This document shows positions 16,535 through 25,743 of a stretch of DNA of 64,000 bases, one piece after another (positions within the stretch are counted from its first letter, which is position 1; each line of letters starts with the position of its first letter). The stretch is from CAJBNH01 sp964447285. GTDB taxonomy: Bacteria > Myxococcota_A > UBA9042. A program made the position numbers and the translations under genes. Below the pieces are notes generated by a model. That model ran no database searches. It was given only the letters and a program-made list of their open reading frames with translations, and was not told the DNA's origin. The stretch is taken from the NCBI GenBank assembly GCA_964447285.1, contig CAYURO010000005.1, positions 124,001 through 188,000 of the forward strand, written 5' to 3'.

Positions 16535-17623
16535 ATGTCGTCCGACCCGCCCCCGCCCGAGGTGTCTCCGCGTCCGCGTGCTCGTCCTCGTGCCTCGCGG
16601 ACTGCCCAAACCCGCGTGAAGGCCTCCCTTCCCGGATTGGAAGCGTTGGACCCAGCCGCCGATGCGGCGGTCGATGTGCCGGTGGTTCCGCCATCACCGG
16701 TGCAGGCGCCATCGCCGATGCAGGCTCCATTACCCTCGGTGTTGAACCACTTGCGCGACACTGTGACGGACCACGTCACTGCGCAGGTCGCCCGTCTGCA
16801 CCTGGCGGCCCGGAGCGCCACGGACGACCCGGCCCGCGCGATTCACGGCTTTCGCCGCGCTCTGCGCCGCATTCGCTCGACGCTGCATCTGGTCGAGCGG
16901 GCGTTGCCCCACGAAATCTGGCGCGATCTGGACCATGCGGTACGCGACGTAGCGCGGCACACCTCAGCCTTGCGCGACGCCGAGATCCTGCCCGACACGC
17001 TGAACACGGTGGTGGTGGCGGACCGCGAGGCACTCGACGTGTGGCGCATCGAGCTTGACCAGGCGCGCCTGAAGGCCCGCGCGGCGGGGACTTCCGGTGG
17101 GCTGTTGCGCGCGGGAGCCGTGGACCTGCAGCCGGTGGCCGAGACGTTTGGGGGACAGTTGGAGCCTGAGATCCGCTGGCGGCACTTGGCGCGCGGGTTG
17201 CGCGACACATGGAAGCGGGCCAAGAAGGCGCGCCGTGCGGCGGAGAAGCGCCCCAATCCCAAGCTGATCCACGAGTTCCGCAAGCGGGTGAAGGACGTCC
17301 GGTGGCAGCTCGAGTTGGTCGCGTCCGTGGCGCCGCAGGCGCAGCGGGAGGGCATCGACGCATTGGCTGCGCTGGCCCGGGGGCTGGGCGGGGTGACGGA
17401 CCTGATCGCGCTGCGGACTTGGGTGCGCGCACACTCGGGTGGAGGCGAGAGCCGGCAGCTGCTGCTGACTGCGCTGGACGCGGCGATTGCACAGGGCTTC
17501 GAGGAGGCGCTGCGGGTCAGCGACGTGGCGTTTCAGGAGAAGTCGAAGAAGCTGTCGTCGCGGGTGCGGTCTTGGTTCGCTGAGACGGGCATGGCAGACG
17601 ACGCCGACCCGGAAGACGACTGA
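16535..17623 (+). CDS. CHAD-domain protein
   Basis: This 362-aa protein is mostly a CHAD domain, a helical fold with conserved basic and His residues that binds polyphosphate. Visible are ATDDPARAIHGFRRALRRIR, RDAEILPDTL and KLIHEFRKRVKDVRWQLELV, the two Arg/Lys-rich repeats of the domain. The N-terminal 60 residues are a Pro/Ala linker, with no CYTH domain. GAGGAG precedes the ATG. Proximity to ppk1 and ppx supports a polyphosphate-granule role. The 3' end is 6 bases from the convergent transglycosylase gene. Confidence 0.9.
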   Translation: MSSDPPPPEVSPRPRARPRASRTAQTRVKASLPGLEALDPAADAAVDVPVVPPSPVQAPSPMQAPLPSVLNHLRDTVTDHVTAQVARLHLAARSATDDPARAIHGFRRALRRIRSTLHLVERALPHEIWRDLDHAVRDVARHTSALRDAEILPDTLNTVVVADREALDVWRIELDQARLKARAAGTSGGLLRAGAVDLQPVAETFGGQLEPEIRWRHLARGLRDTWKRAKKARRAAEKRPNPKLIHEFRKRVKDVRWQLELVASVAPQAQREGIDALAALARGLGGVTDLIALRTWVRAHSGGGESRQLLLTALDAAIAQGFEEALRVSDVAFQEKSKKLSSRVRSWFAETGMADDADPEDD

Positions 17624-17629
17624 CCGCAC

Positions 17630-20533
17630 TCAGGGATTCTCTTCCTCGACGGGAGGTTCTTCGACCTGAATGGGCGGGGGCTGCGGTTGCTCGGGCTCAG
17701 GCGTCCCGGTCGGAGCGATGGCCCCCTCCCCAGCAGGCAGTTCCCCTTCGGGCGCGGTACCTGGGACTTCCGTCGTTCCGGAAAAGACGCCGCTGCAATC
17801 GCCCATCGCATCGAACTGTTCCTGTGTGATCTTCTCACGCGTCAGCATCGTTGAGCCGATCCAGCACAGGTAAGTGGCCCACGCCTCGCTGACGGCGCCA
17901 TCGCGGAACTGGTGGTAGAAGGCGCGCGGGTTGGGAATGATCGAGCCCATCCAGATCGCTTGCAGCAGGGTCAACTCTGACGGCGACTTCTCGAAGTAGT
18001 GCTGCACGGCCGGCCGGATGCCGTAGATCTTCGGACCGTACTCGATGATGTTCAGGTAGAGCTCGAGGATCTGCTCCTTGGTCAGCGTCTTCTCGATCTG
18101 CCAGACGATGACCGCCTCTTGCACCTTGCGCGAAATGGTCTTCTCCCGCTCGACGAAGAACAGGTTCTTGACCAGCTGCATGGTGATGGTCGACCCGCCG
18201 CGCACGAATCGGCCGCGCTTGAGGTTCTCGATCATCGAGCTGCGGATGGCGTCGAGCAGGAAGCCGTTGTGCCAGAAGAAGCCGCCGTCCTCGGTGGTCG
18301 TCAGCACCTGGACGAAGTAGGGAGAAATGCTGGTGATCGCCTCCCAGCGGTCGCTGCCGGGCCCCGTGACGAAAGTGAACAGGGTGCCGTCTTTCTGCCG
18401 CGCATGGTGCTCGAATGGCGCCTGGAACACTTCAAAACGAATGTACTTCCCGGTGTCGGTGATGCGCGTGTCGCCCAGCGCAGCGTCGAAGTCGAACTTC
18501 AGCGAGTTCATGTTGGCGGTGTCAAGCGCGCTGTTGACCTCAAACGACACGTGCCCGTCGCACTTCATGCCGTCGAGCAGCGGCGCGAAGCCGACCGGCA
18601 CTGAGGCGACGACGTCCTGACAGGGCACCGAAGGGATGCGGATGCGCAGATCGAACGCGGGTGCAGTCCGAAAGCGCTTGATCGACGAGGTGATCAGCGC
18701 GTGCACCTTGCCGACCACGATCTCGCCGTCGGTTAGCTCGACGCGCTGCTCTTTCAAGCCCAGATCCAAGCGACCCTTGGCCTGTACCGTCACGTGTTGC
18801 AGCTTTTGCCGAGCGATGCGCCGCGACAGGATGCTGAAGTCCGCGGCCGTGCCGTCGCCATCGATGGTGAAGCGCGACTGTGCGGCGTTGTAAAGCAGCG
18901 TTGCCGTTGCGTTTTGCACCGCGCTCGTCGCCTCGAAGCCCAGCGAAGCAGGCAGCACCGCGGCGTAGGGAGCCAGCGGCAAGTACTCCAGATGGATCCG
19001 CAGCTCGGCGTCGCCCGTCGCCACGTCGATGCGGCCCGCCACGGAATTCGCGACCTTGCGGCCGGGCACGTTGAAGTCGACCTGCAGCGACACGATCTCG
19101 GAGCCCGGCTTGCGCTCGACCCGCGCGTTGAAGTCGGAAAGCTCGCTGCTCGACCCTGCCGTTCGCTCGTCGCTGTAGCTGGCTCGACCGTGGCGGATCG
19201 TCACGACAGGAATCGGGATGGAGGCAACCATTTGCCGCAATTCTGAGACCTTTCCGTCCAGACGGTCTGCGCCGGTTGCGAACAGCCGGGCCAGATTCTC
19301 GCGCACGATGTGGCCGTCCCCAGCGTCGGCGTCGCGGCGGAAATTCGGCACGGTGCCCGCGTCTTTCGCCTTGTCGATCGCGCCCTTGGTCGACCCCAGC
19401 GATGCTTTGGCCTTGGGTTTTGCGGCAGGCTTGCGACCCTTCGCCCCCTCGGCGTCGACCGGCGCTTCGTCGTCGTCCTCCAACTCAGGAACCAGCGACG
19501 GCGTCTCGCGGTTGGACACGATGACCGGCTCGTCCAGCGTCAGCTCCGTCACGTGGCTCAGCGCGGACCGCACCGGCGGCGGCAGGCGCAGCAGCAACGG
19601 CGACGGCGTGGCAGAGGTCGCCGGGGCCGCCGTAGGCGAGAACGTCGCCGCGACCTCTCGCACCCGCAGGGCCAAGCTTCCTGAGGCGCCTTGGCGCGAC
19701 ACGTTGACCTGGCCCAGCCGGAAGTGGCCGTCGGCGCTCAGGGACACGGACCCGACCTGCACGCGCCAGCCACCCAGCGTGACGGCAAGGTCATCGGGCA
19801 GGCGCATCGTGACCGAGCCCGTGCGCTTGGCCATCTGCAAGTCGCCGTCGATGCGGATGGGCTGAGCGATTCCCAATACTGTCGTCGATCCAGAGACTTG
19901 CAGACTCGGTGCTTCCTCGACGTCCGAGACGTTGCGCAGCTCGAAGCTGGCGCCTTGCAACCGCAGGTGGCGCAAGTCGATCCCGGCGAGCGACAGCGGT
20001 TCCGGGCCGCTGGCGTCGTCGATGGCCAAGTGCAGGTCGCGCACCGAGACATCGGGCAGGTGGTTCGAAAGGTACTTGCGCCAGCCGGTGGCCTCGCCCT
20101 CGTTGCTGCCGCCCTTGCGCTCGCGGTTCAGGCGCTTCAGCAACGGGTCCAGATTGGTGCGTCCGTCCGCGAATCTGACGACATGCGCGCGCGGAGACAC
20201 CAGCTCGATGCGGCGCACCGAGATGCGTGGGCGGAACAAGCCGTTGATTTCGTAATCGATGTGGACGCGAGGCAACTGGGCAAACGGCGGTGAGGTGGGC
20301 GCGGCCATGTCCCGCAGCACCACACCGTCCAGCGTCACGCCGTCCAGGAGCTGCACGTACACGCCAGACAGTTGCAGGTCGATGCCCTCGCGCGCCGACC
20401 GCTCGACGAGTGCGACGTGCAGCTGGGTCGCGATGCGGGCCGGCAGCGTGAAGATCGCAAACCCGCACGCAAATCCCAGCAGGATGGCGACGGCCAGGAT
20501 CAGGTGGCGGCGATTGGGGCGCATGGATGGCAA
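17630..20533 (-). CDS. AsmA-like / GT51 peptidoglycan transglycosylase fusion
   Basis: This 967-aa protein has one N-terminal membrane anchor (residues about 10-30). About 650 residues of AsmA-like beta-strand sequence follow (GIDLQLSGVYVQLLDGVTLDG; LPRVHIDYEINGLFRP), with a low-complexity Lys/Ala patch. A C-terminal GT51 glycosyltransferase spans about residues 720-920. Its motifs are complete: EDGGFFWHNGF (E748), RGGSTITMQLVKNLFF, EAVIVWQIEKTLTKEQILEL and IIEYGPKIYGI. GT51 polymerises lipid II into glycan strands. There is no transpeptidase domain, so it would depend on another enzyme for crosslinking. The C-terminal tail is Pro/Glu-rich. The long AsmA-like periplasmic arm is unusual for monofunctional MtgA, which is about 240 aa. 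Confidence 0.88.
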   Translation of the reverse strand: MPSMRPNRRHLILAVAILLGFACGFAIFTLPARIATQLHVALVERSAREGIDLQLSGVYVQLLDGVTLDGVVLRDMAAPTSPPFAQLPRVHIDYEINGLFRPRISVRRIELVSPRAHVVRFADGRTNLDPLLKRLNRERKGGSNEGEATGWRKYLSNHLPDVSVRDLHLAIDDASGPEPLSLAGIDLRHLRLQGASFELRNVSDVEEAPSLQVSGSTTVLGIAQPIRIDGDLQMAKRTGSVTMRLPDDLAVTLGGWRVQVGSVSLSADGHFRLGQVNVSRQGASGSLALRVREVAATFSPTAAPATSATPSPLLLRLPPPVRSALSHVTELTLDEPVIVSNRETPSLVPELEDDDEAPVDAEGAKGRKPAAKPKAKASLGSTKGAIDKAKDAGTVPNFRRDADAGDGHIVRENLARLFATGADRLDGKVSELRQMVASIPIPVVTIRHGRASYSDERTAGSSSELSDFNARVERKPGSEIVSLQVDFNVPGRKVANSVAGRIDVATGDAELRIHLEYLPLAPYAAVLPASLGFEATSAVQNATATLLYNAAQSRFTIDGDGTAADFSILSRRIARQKLQHVTVQAKGRLDLGLKEQRVELTDGEIVVGKVHALITSSIKRFRTAPAFDLRIRIPSVPCQDVVASVPVGFAPLLDGMKCDGHVSFEVNSALDTANMNSLKFDFDAALGDTRITDTGKYIRFEVFQAPFEHHARQKDGTLFTFVTGPGSDRWEAITSISPYFVQVLTTTEDGGFFWHNGFLLDAIRSSMIENLKRGRFVRGGSTITMQLVKNLFFVEREKTISRKVQEAVIVWQIEKTLTKEQILELYLNIIEYGPKIYGIRPAVQHYFEKSPSELTLLQAIWMGSIIPNPRAFYHQFRDGAVSEAWATYLCWIGSTMLTREKITQEQFDAMGDCSGVFSGTTEVPGTAPEGELPAGEGAIAPTGTPEPEQPQPPPIQVEEPPVEEENP

Positions 20534-20549
20534 CGGGGCGGGCGTTCGG

Positions 20550-21050
20550 CTACTCGCTCTGGGACTTCTCGCCGGACACGACGAAGATGACGGCGATGAC
20601 GCTGGCAGCGCCCACGATGGCCAGGGAGATCATGGCGACCGTCTTGGGGGTCGACAGATGGTCGATCTCGAACGACGCAAGCTCAGACAGGGGCACCAGC
20701 GTGTCCCGGTCAGAGGCCACCAGCTGGCTGGATACCATCGAGAAGTTGAACGGCGTCACTTCGTAGCGGCGACCGCCCTGCGAGCGCACGAACAGCTTGG
20801 TGTCGCGGTTGACGCCCACCTTCTCGTTCTCGGTGCTGTTGACCGTGACGGTGTCCTGCTCGCCCAAGCTGGTCAGGGCGGTCAGTTCGTCTGGCGTGAT
20901 CTTGTCGACCAGACGGGAGTCCTCGCGCAGTGCGGTGCGGGACTGCAGCTTGCGGAACTCGTCAGGCGCGACCTGATACGTGTTGTAGCAGCCCGTCAAC
21001 GAGCCCAGCAGAGCGACCAGCACGGTCCAGGCGGCGGCGCGCATCTTCAT
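20550..21050 (-). CDS. hypothetical lipoprotein with C-terminal membrane segment
   Basis: This 166-aa protein has a signal peptide with lipobox LTGC at residues 18-21. A mixed alpha/beta domain of about 110 residues follows, then a strong hydrophobic segment near the C-terminus (VAMISLAIVGAASVIAVIFVV). I do not recognise the family. It lies 16 bases upstream of the AsmA/GT51 start and on the same strand, so cotranscription is likely. The C-terminal helix would place it at the inner membrane unless it inserts elsewhere. Confidence 0.7.
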   Translation of the reverse strand: MKMRAAAWTVLVALLGSLTGCYNTYQVAPDEFRKLQSRTALREDSRLVDKITPDELTALTSLGEQDTVTVNSTENEKVGVNRDTKLFVRSQGGRRYEVTPFNFSMVSSQLVASDRDTLVPLSELASFEIDHLSTPKTVAMISLAIVGAASVIAVIFVVSGEKSQSE

Positions 21051-21119
21051 GTCGGTTTCCCTCGTTCGTGGAGCAGTCAGGCTTTCGTGGAGCGGACGGA
21101 CTTGTGGGGCGTCGCCGGT

Positions 21120-21869
21120 TCAGCGGACTCCCGCGGCCTGCCACGCCTGATTCAGGTCGTCCTGGTAGATGTAGTAGAACGCCATCGGGAAGCACAGCAG
21201 CGTGATCAGCAGGATCGTCGTGCGGTCCTGCGGCTGCAGGCCGGCGCGGCGACCGACGTCGGGCAGCACCTGGATCATGTTCCAGATCAGCACGATGTTG
21301 AGGATCGGCAGGAGCATCCACCACCAGGTCAGCCGTTGCTCGCCCAAGAAGGTGTTGATCTCGCTGATCCGCTTGAGGTTCCAGATCAGGCCGTAGATAC
21401 CGCACGTGAACATGATCAGCAGCACGGCGACGACAGGGGTAACCACCGCGCCGGGCTGGCCGCGGTAACCGCCCGCGGGCTGGGCCGGACGCTCTTGGGT
21501 GACAGGGCGCATCGGCTCGACAGGGCGCATCTGCTCGACAGGGCGCATCTGCTCGACAGGGCGCATGGGCTCGACCGGACGCATCGGCTCCGAAGCGGCG
21601 GCCATCGCTGGGACGGCCGAGTCTGCCTTGCGCTGCTCATCCAGCTGGGCCAGAAAGTCGGCCGGCAGCTCCATCGCGACGGTGCGCTCGTCTTCGCCGA
21701 TGTTCCAAGCGCCAGTCATCTCAGGGACTTGGGCGGCCCCAATCCACTCGCTCTTGGTGTCGTCGTAGATGTACTCGTCCTGAGCAAGATCGCCGCGGCG
21801 GGCCATCTCGCGGAGAACCGAGAGCTCGTAAGGGGTCGATTGTCCGTTGCGGTGCAGATGGAAGCCCAT
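21120..21869 (-). CDS. GYF-like and DUF4234 membrane protein
   Basis: This 249-aa protein has an N-terminal GYF_2-like segment (FHLHRNGQSTPYELSVLREM; IYDDTKSEWIGAAQVPE). A linker of five MRPVE/Q repeats follows, then a C-terminal membrane part with three or four hydrophobic helices (VVAVLLIMFTCGIYGLIWNL; WWWMLLPILNIVLIWNM; ILLITLLCFPMAFYYIY), typical of DUF4234. The molecular role is unknown; GYF_2 domains are thought to bind proline-rich peptides, and the repeat linker itself is proline-containing. Confidence 0.75.
   Translation of the reverse strand: MGFHLHRNGQSTPYELSVLREMARRGDLAQDEYIYDDTKSEWIGAAQVPEMTGAWNIGEDERTVAMELPADFLAQLDEQRKADSAVPAMAAASEPMRPVEPMRPVEQMRPVEQMRPVEPMRPVTQERPAQPAGGYRGQPGAVVTPVVAVLLIMFTCGIYGLIWNLKRISEINTFLGEQRLTWWWMLLPILNIVLIWNMIQVLPDVGRRAGLQPQDRTTILLITLLCFPMAFYYIYQDDLNQAWQAAGVR
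21505..21594 (-). repeat. five 18-base tandem repeats encoding MRPVE/Q
   Basis: Five consecutive 18-base units (from 21505, 21523, 21541, 21559 and 21577), nearly identical, encode the hexapeptide M-R-P-V-E/Q with a variable sixth residue. Copy number could vary between strains by slippage. Confidence 0.85.
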
Positions 21870-21989
21870 GGCGTGTGTTTCCTCTTGGCGGGTGGGCGGC
21901 TCAGGCGGGGCCTTGCGTCAGCCGAGGGGGAGGTTATCCGCGGACGTGGGGGCGCCGTCAATGATGCAACGGCTCGACACTCCTACAGA

Positions 21990-22511
21990 CTAGGCGTCCA
22001 AGCCCTTGAGGCGGCGCAGGTCCGACATCACCTTGTGGTACTCGATTTCCCAAGTCGACGTGCCTTCCTGCAGGTTCTTGATGCGCTTGCGCACTTCCTG
22101 GTCCAAGTCGTCATCGACGTTGAGATGGCGGTTCAGCACGTCGCGCATGGTGCGTCGCAGCGTGTGATCCTCAGCGAAGACCTCTTCGACATGCCGGCTG
22201 TGGAAGAGGGCCTCGATCACTTGCCGGGTCAGGTACTCGACGGCGCGATCGCCGATGCCGAAGCCGCGGTCTTCTGCCAGCTTGTTCTTGATCTTGTTGA
22301 CCTGATTGAACTCGAGTCCATCACGCGAGATCTGGTCGCGCGCGCGGTCCGTGATCTCGCGCTCGGCGCGGATGTACTCGCGCAGCACGCTCTCGACGTC
22401 CAACACGACCTCATGCACCAGATCGGCAGAGACCTCGATGTCGCCGTTGGCTACCAGCGCCTCCACCATGTCGTTGGCGATGGGCGAGATCTTTCCTGCG
22501 TACAGCCTCAT
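21990..22511 (-). CDS. DUF507 family protein
   Basis: This 173-aa protein matches DUF507 in its start (MRLYAGKISPIANDMVEALV) and charged helical body (REITDRARDQISRDGLEFNQ). It appears to hold two copies of a roughly 85-residue module, the second beginning around ALFHSRHVEEVF. There is no signal peptide or membrane segment. The family is common in deltaproteobacteria and related groups and has no established function. It stands alone, 144 bases after the plsB stop. Confidence 0.85.
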   Translation of the reverse strand: MRLYAGKISPIANDMVEALVANGDIEVSADLVHEVVLDVESVLREYIRAEREITDRARDQISRDGLEFNQVNKIKNKLAEDRGFGIGDRAVEYLTRQVIEALFHSRHVEEVFAEDHTLRRTMRDVLNRHLNVDDDLDQEVRKRIKNLQEGTSTWEIEYHKVMSDLRRLKGLDA

Positions 22512-22655
22512 GAGTTCACCTCGTAGCTTGCGCCGGCGCTGGGGCGGAGTCCCTGTGGACGGCGGCGATGGTGTAGCACACTCGAACCCCCCCGTACAGA
22601 CGGCGATGGTCGGTGCGGGTGCAATGATCGCGTCAGGGAAGGCTAGTTGCGCCGT

Positions 22656-25586
22656 CTATTTGTCGATGCGCCAAGGCGATTGGAACGCGCGGACCCGCTT
22701 GACATAGAGGTCCACGTCTTCGTGGGCGTCGTCGGCGGTCTGCAGTCGCAGCATCTTCGCTCGCTTCTTGCCAACGCCCTCCGTCGTCTGGCTCACAAAC
22801 CCGAGCTCGACGAAGATCTTCAGCGCGTTGGACAAGTTGACCTTGCTGACCGACTCCCAGCACTGCACGTCGCCCAGTTCGAACGCCTTGGACGCCTCGA
22901 CCTGCACGTAGTCGAGGAAGGCCTTGTCGGTCATGGGCCCCGCCGCCAACGTCCGCAGCCCCCGCGCCATCAGCGCGTAGGACTCGATGAAGTTCTGCAC
23001 CAGCTTGGCGTACAGCCGCAGCACCGGCAGGACCGTGGGAGTGACGTGCAGCTTGCCGTCGGCGTCGGGCACCACCCAGGTTTCCGTCAGCATCCGGTCC
23101 AGCGTCTGTTCGTAGCGCGCCTGGAACGAGTCCGGGGGGTAGATGAACTCGAACTTCAGCAAGCGCGACAGGAACTTGGTCGTGTCGGCCAGATCGCTCG
23201 GGGCAATGCCGTCGGTCTGCTCCATCAGCGCGAGTAGACTCGCCGACAGCAGCGCGTCCGGCACGAACAGGTGGATCACGTTGTTCTTGTAGTATTCCAG
23301 GTGCAGCCGTCCGGCACGCTTGACGACGAACACGTCTTCGCCCTCGAAGGCGCGACGCACAATCCAGCGCGGCTTCTCGAACATCGTCAGGACCTTGTCG
23401 ACGATCTCCGCCACTGCCTCGCCCTTCAGCCGTGCGCGGGAAGGGTGCTCGCCCAGCGGGTCGAGGACCGCGCCAGAGGTCCGCGCCTGATCGAGCATGT
23501 CGGCGGTCACCAACTGCTGGCGGCGCGTGCTGAGGGCAGTCTGCAGCGGCCCCGAGAGCACCGCGTGGCGCTGGCTGGCTTCGTCCAGCAGATAACCCAC
23601 CCGGGTCAGCAGGTCACCGCGGGAGATGCCTCGCTGGACCTTGGTCAGCAGTACGGCGGCGACCAACGCGGTCGGGGTGATCACGGCGGCGTCGTTGATC
23701 GCGCCCAGGATCTTGTAGCCGCACACTTTGACGGCCCGCTCGAACGCCTTGGCGTCGCGTTCGCCGAGCCGGCCCAGCGCGCCGTGCTGTTCCAGAAAGT
23801 CGTGGGCGTGAATCGGCTTGCCGAACTGGATGCGGATGCGCCCGTACTTGTGCACGAGAACGCTGGTCGCCTTGAGCACGTTGCCGACACTTTCCGTCTT
23901 CTTCTCGCCGCCTTCGAGCTCCTTGCGGTAGGCATCCCCTTCGATCAGCCGCTCGTAGCCGAAGTTGGCGGGCATCAGCGCGACGTCCTTCACGGTGCCA
24001 TCGGCGACCGCCTCGAGAACGTGATTCAGCAGACCCAGCTTGGGCGGCAGCAGCTTGCCGGTGCGGGAGCGGCCACCCTCCGGGAAGAACTCGATCCAGT
24101 GGCCGTCGCGCAGCAATTTGCGGACGTAATGGCGAAAGATCGCGGCGTACACCGGCAGCCCTGCGAAAGACCGGCGCAGGAAGAACGCGCCACCGCGGCG
24201 GAAGATCGACCCCAGCGGGAAGAACGATAGATTCGCGCCAGCAGCGATGTGGGGCGGGATCAGGCCGTTGCGATAGAACAGATAGCTGAGCAGCAGGTAG
24301 TCCGCGTGGCTTTTGTGACTGGGGACGAGCACCACGGGGTGCTTGCGGCCCTCCTCGCGGATCGACTCGAGGCCCTCCTCGTCGACCTCAATGCCGTCGT
24401 AGATGCGCGCCCACAGCAGCGTCAGCACGAAGCAAAGCGTGCTGACGAGCCACATCTGGAAATTCGCGGCGATCTCGCGGATGTAATCAAACGCCTCGGC
24501 CTGCAGCGCCTCGACCGGCCGCTGCTGCTGCTCTGCGAAGTGCCGCAGGTCGGCGGCGACCTCGGCGTCCTCGAGCATCTCGCGCGTCACCTGATGCACG
24601 GGCTTGGTCGGCACGCCGCAGATGATGCGCTGCTCGGCCTTGAAACTGGCGATGATGCGGACGCGCAGGACTTCGGCCAGCAGGGCGTCGTCGGTGATGT
24701 GTTGCTCGTCCTCCAGGAACGCGCGCACGTCGACGGGCTGGCCACCCTGCACAAACGCTCGCCGGAAGTTCAGCAGGAAGGAGAACAACTTGCGCAGACG
24801 ACCCGGTGCCTGGGGGTCCCCGAAGAACTCGTCGATGATGCTGGTGCGGCTCTTCTCGGGGTTGCGGTGCCACACGAGCACCTGGGGCAGCACGATGATC
24901 GGAAAGTCGACCTCGCGCTGGGCCTCGATCAGCTCGCGCAGATACGGCACCTGCGGCCGCGGCGTGACGAAATCGAGCAGCGAGAAGCCCTGCCGCAAGA
25001 ACAACAGCACGGCGTTGCGACGGCGCAAGTGGGCGCGCATCACGGTCGGGTCGGGCAGGCTTGGGCGGCGCAGCACGAAGCGGCGCACGAAGTGCAGAAA
25101 CACCCGACGCCACGGCTGGAAGAAGGTCGTGGACACCCCGTTCGCGAACTTGGCGATCGGCGCGTGGCCTCGCAACAGCGCGTAATTGAAGTACAGGTAG
25201 TCCAGCAGGCTGATGCTATGCAGCGTATAGACGATCGCCCCTTCCTTGGCGTGGGTGGCGATCTCGCTGGTCAACCTGGGGGCGAACTGCACCGGCGAGA
25301 AGAAGAGCTTCGCGAACAAACGCAGCCACATGCCCAGTCTGGGCACCATCGCCGAGGGGTGGTTCAGCTGCGAGGGCGTCAGGCCGTCGTGCACCACCGG
25401 GGCAAGCTGCGAAGGCAGCAGGCGGAACTGGCCCGTGTCGGTCACGGCGCGGGGCTGCCGCGTTTTCGCCGGCATCGGCAGCTCGGCGTTGGCCGCGAGG
25501 GGGGCGGCGGTCGGCTCGGCGGGCGCTGCGTCTTGCGGCGGATTCTGGCTGGCGCCCGGTTGCGCGGCGTCGGTTGGCGTGGTCAT
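22656..25586 (-). CDS. plsB: glycerol-3-phosphate acyltransferase PlsB
   Basis: This 976-aa protein carries the acyltransferase signatures: HX4D as SHKSHAD (H424, D429), FPLGSIFRRGGAFFLRRS, and FFPEGGRSRTGKLLPPKLGLL. The N-terminal half has a degenerate PlsB-type repeat (IVYTLHSISLLDYLYFNYAL). It transfers acyl groups to sn-1 of glycerol-3-phosphate at the inner membrane, the first step of phospholipid synthesis. It is slightly longer than E. coli PlsB because of an Ala/Pro-rich N-terminus. The ATG at 25586 has GGGGAGCC upstream. A lipid kinase gene is nearby on the other strand. Confidence 0.9.
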   Translation of the reverse strand: MTTPTDAAQPGASQNPPQDAAPAEPTAAPLAANAELPMPAKTRQPRAVTDTGQFRLLPSQLAPVVHDGLTPSQLNHPSAMVPRLGMWLRLFAKLFFSPVQFAPRLTSEIATHAKEGAIVYTLHSISLLDYLYFNYALLRGHAPIAKFANGVSTTFFQPWRRVFLHFVRRFVLRRPSLPDPTVMRAHLRRRNAVLLFLRQGFSLLDFVTPRPQVPYLRELIEAQREVDFPIIVLPQVLVWHRNPEKSRTSIIDEFFGDPQAPGRLRKLFSFLLNFRRAFVQGGQPVDVRAFLEDEQHITDDALLAEVLRVRIIASFKAEQRIICGVPTKPVHQVTREMLEDAEVAADLRHFAEQQQRPVEALQAEAFDYIREIAANFQMWLVSTLCFVLTLLWARIYDGIEVDEEGLESIREEGRKHPVVLVPSHKSHADYLLLSYLFYRNGLIPPHIAAGANLSFFPLGSIFRRGGAFFLRRSFAGLPVYAAIFRHYVRKLLRDGHWIEFFPEGGRSRTGKLLPPKLGLLNHVLEAVADGTVKDVALMPANFGYERLIEGDAYRKELEGGEKKTESVGNVLKATSVLVHKYGRIRIQFGKPIHAHDFLEQHGALGRLGERDAKAFERAVKVCGYKILGAINDAAVITPTALVAAVLLTKVQRGISRGDLLTRVGYLLDEASQRHAVLSGPLQTALSTRRQQLVTADMLDQARTSGAVLDPLGEHPSRARLKGEAVAEIVDKVLTMFEKPRWIVRRAFEGEDVFVVKRAGRLHLEYYKNNVIHLFVPDALLSASLLALMEQTDGIAPSDLADTTKFLSRLLKFEFIYPPDSFQARYEQTLDRMLTETWVVPDADGKLHVTPTVLPVLRLYAKLVQNFIESYALMARGLRTLAAGPMTDKAFLDYVQVEASKAFELGDVQCWESVSKVNLSNALKIFVELGFVSQTTEGVGKKRAKMLRLQTADDAHEDVDLYVKRVRAFQSPWRIDK

Positions 25587-25743
25587 GTGCGTGGCTCCCC
25601 GGGGGCGGCATGCTGGCCCGGCGTCGGGCAAAACGCAAGGCGGGACGGCGGGCTGCGGCCGGTGACGGCGGGACGATGTGACGCAGGCGGCGGCTTCGGG
25701 TACAACCCCGGCCACCGCGGAAGGCCGGCGGGAGGCAGAGGCG

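Noticed and set aside
20259..22526. 755-aa plus-strand ORF opposite the GT51, lipoprotein and DUF genes
   Set aside because: Shadow; the minus-strand genes have clear motifs, starts and spacing.
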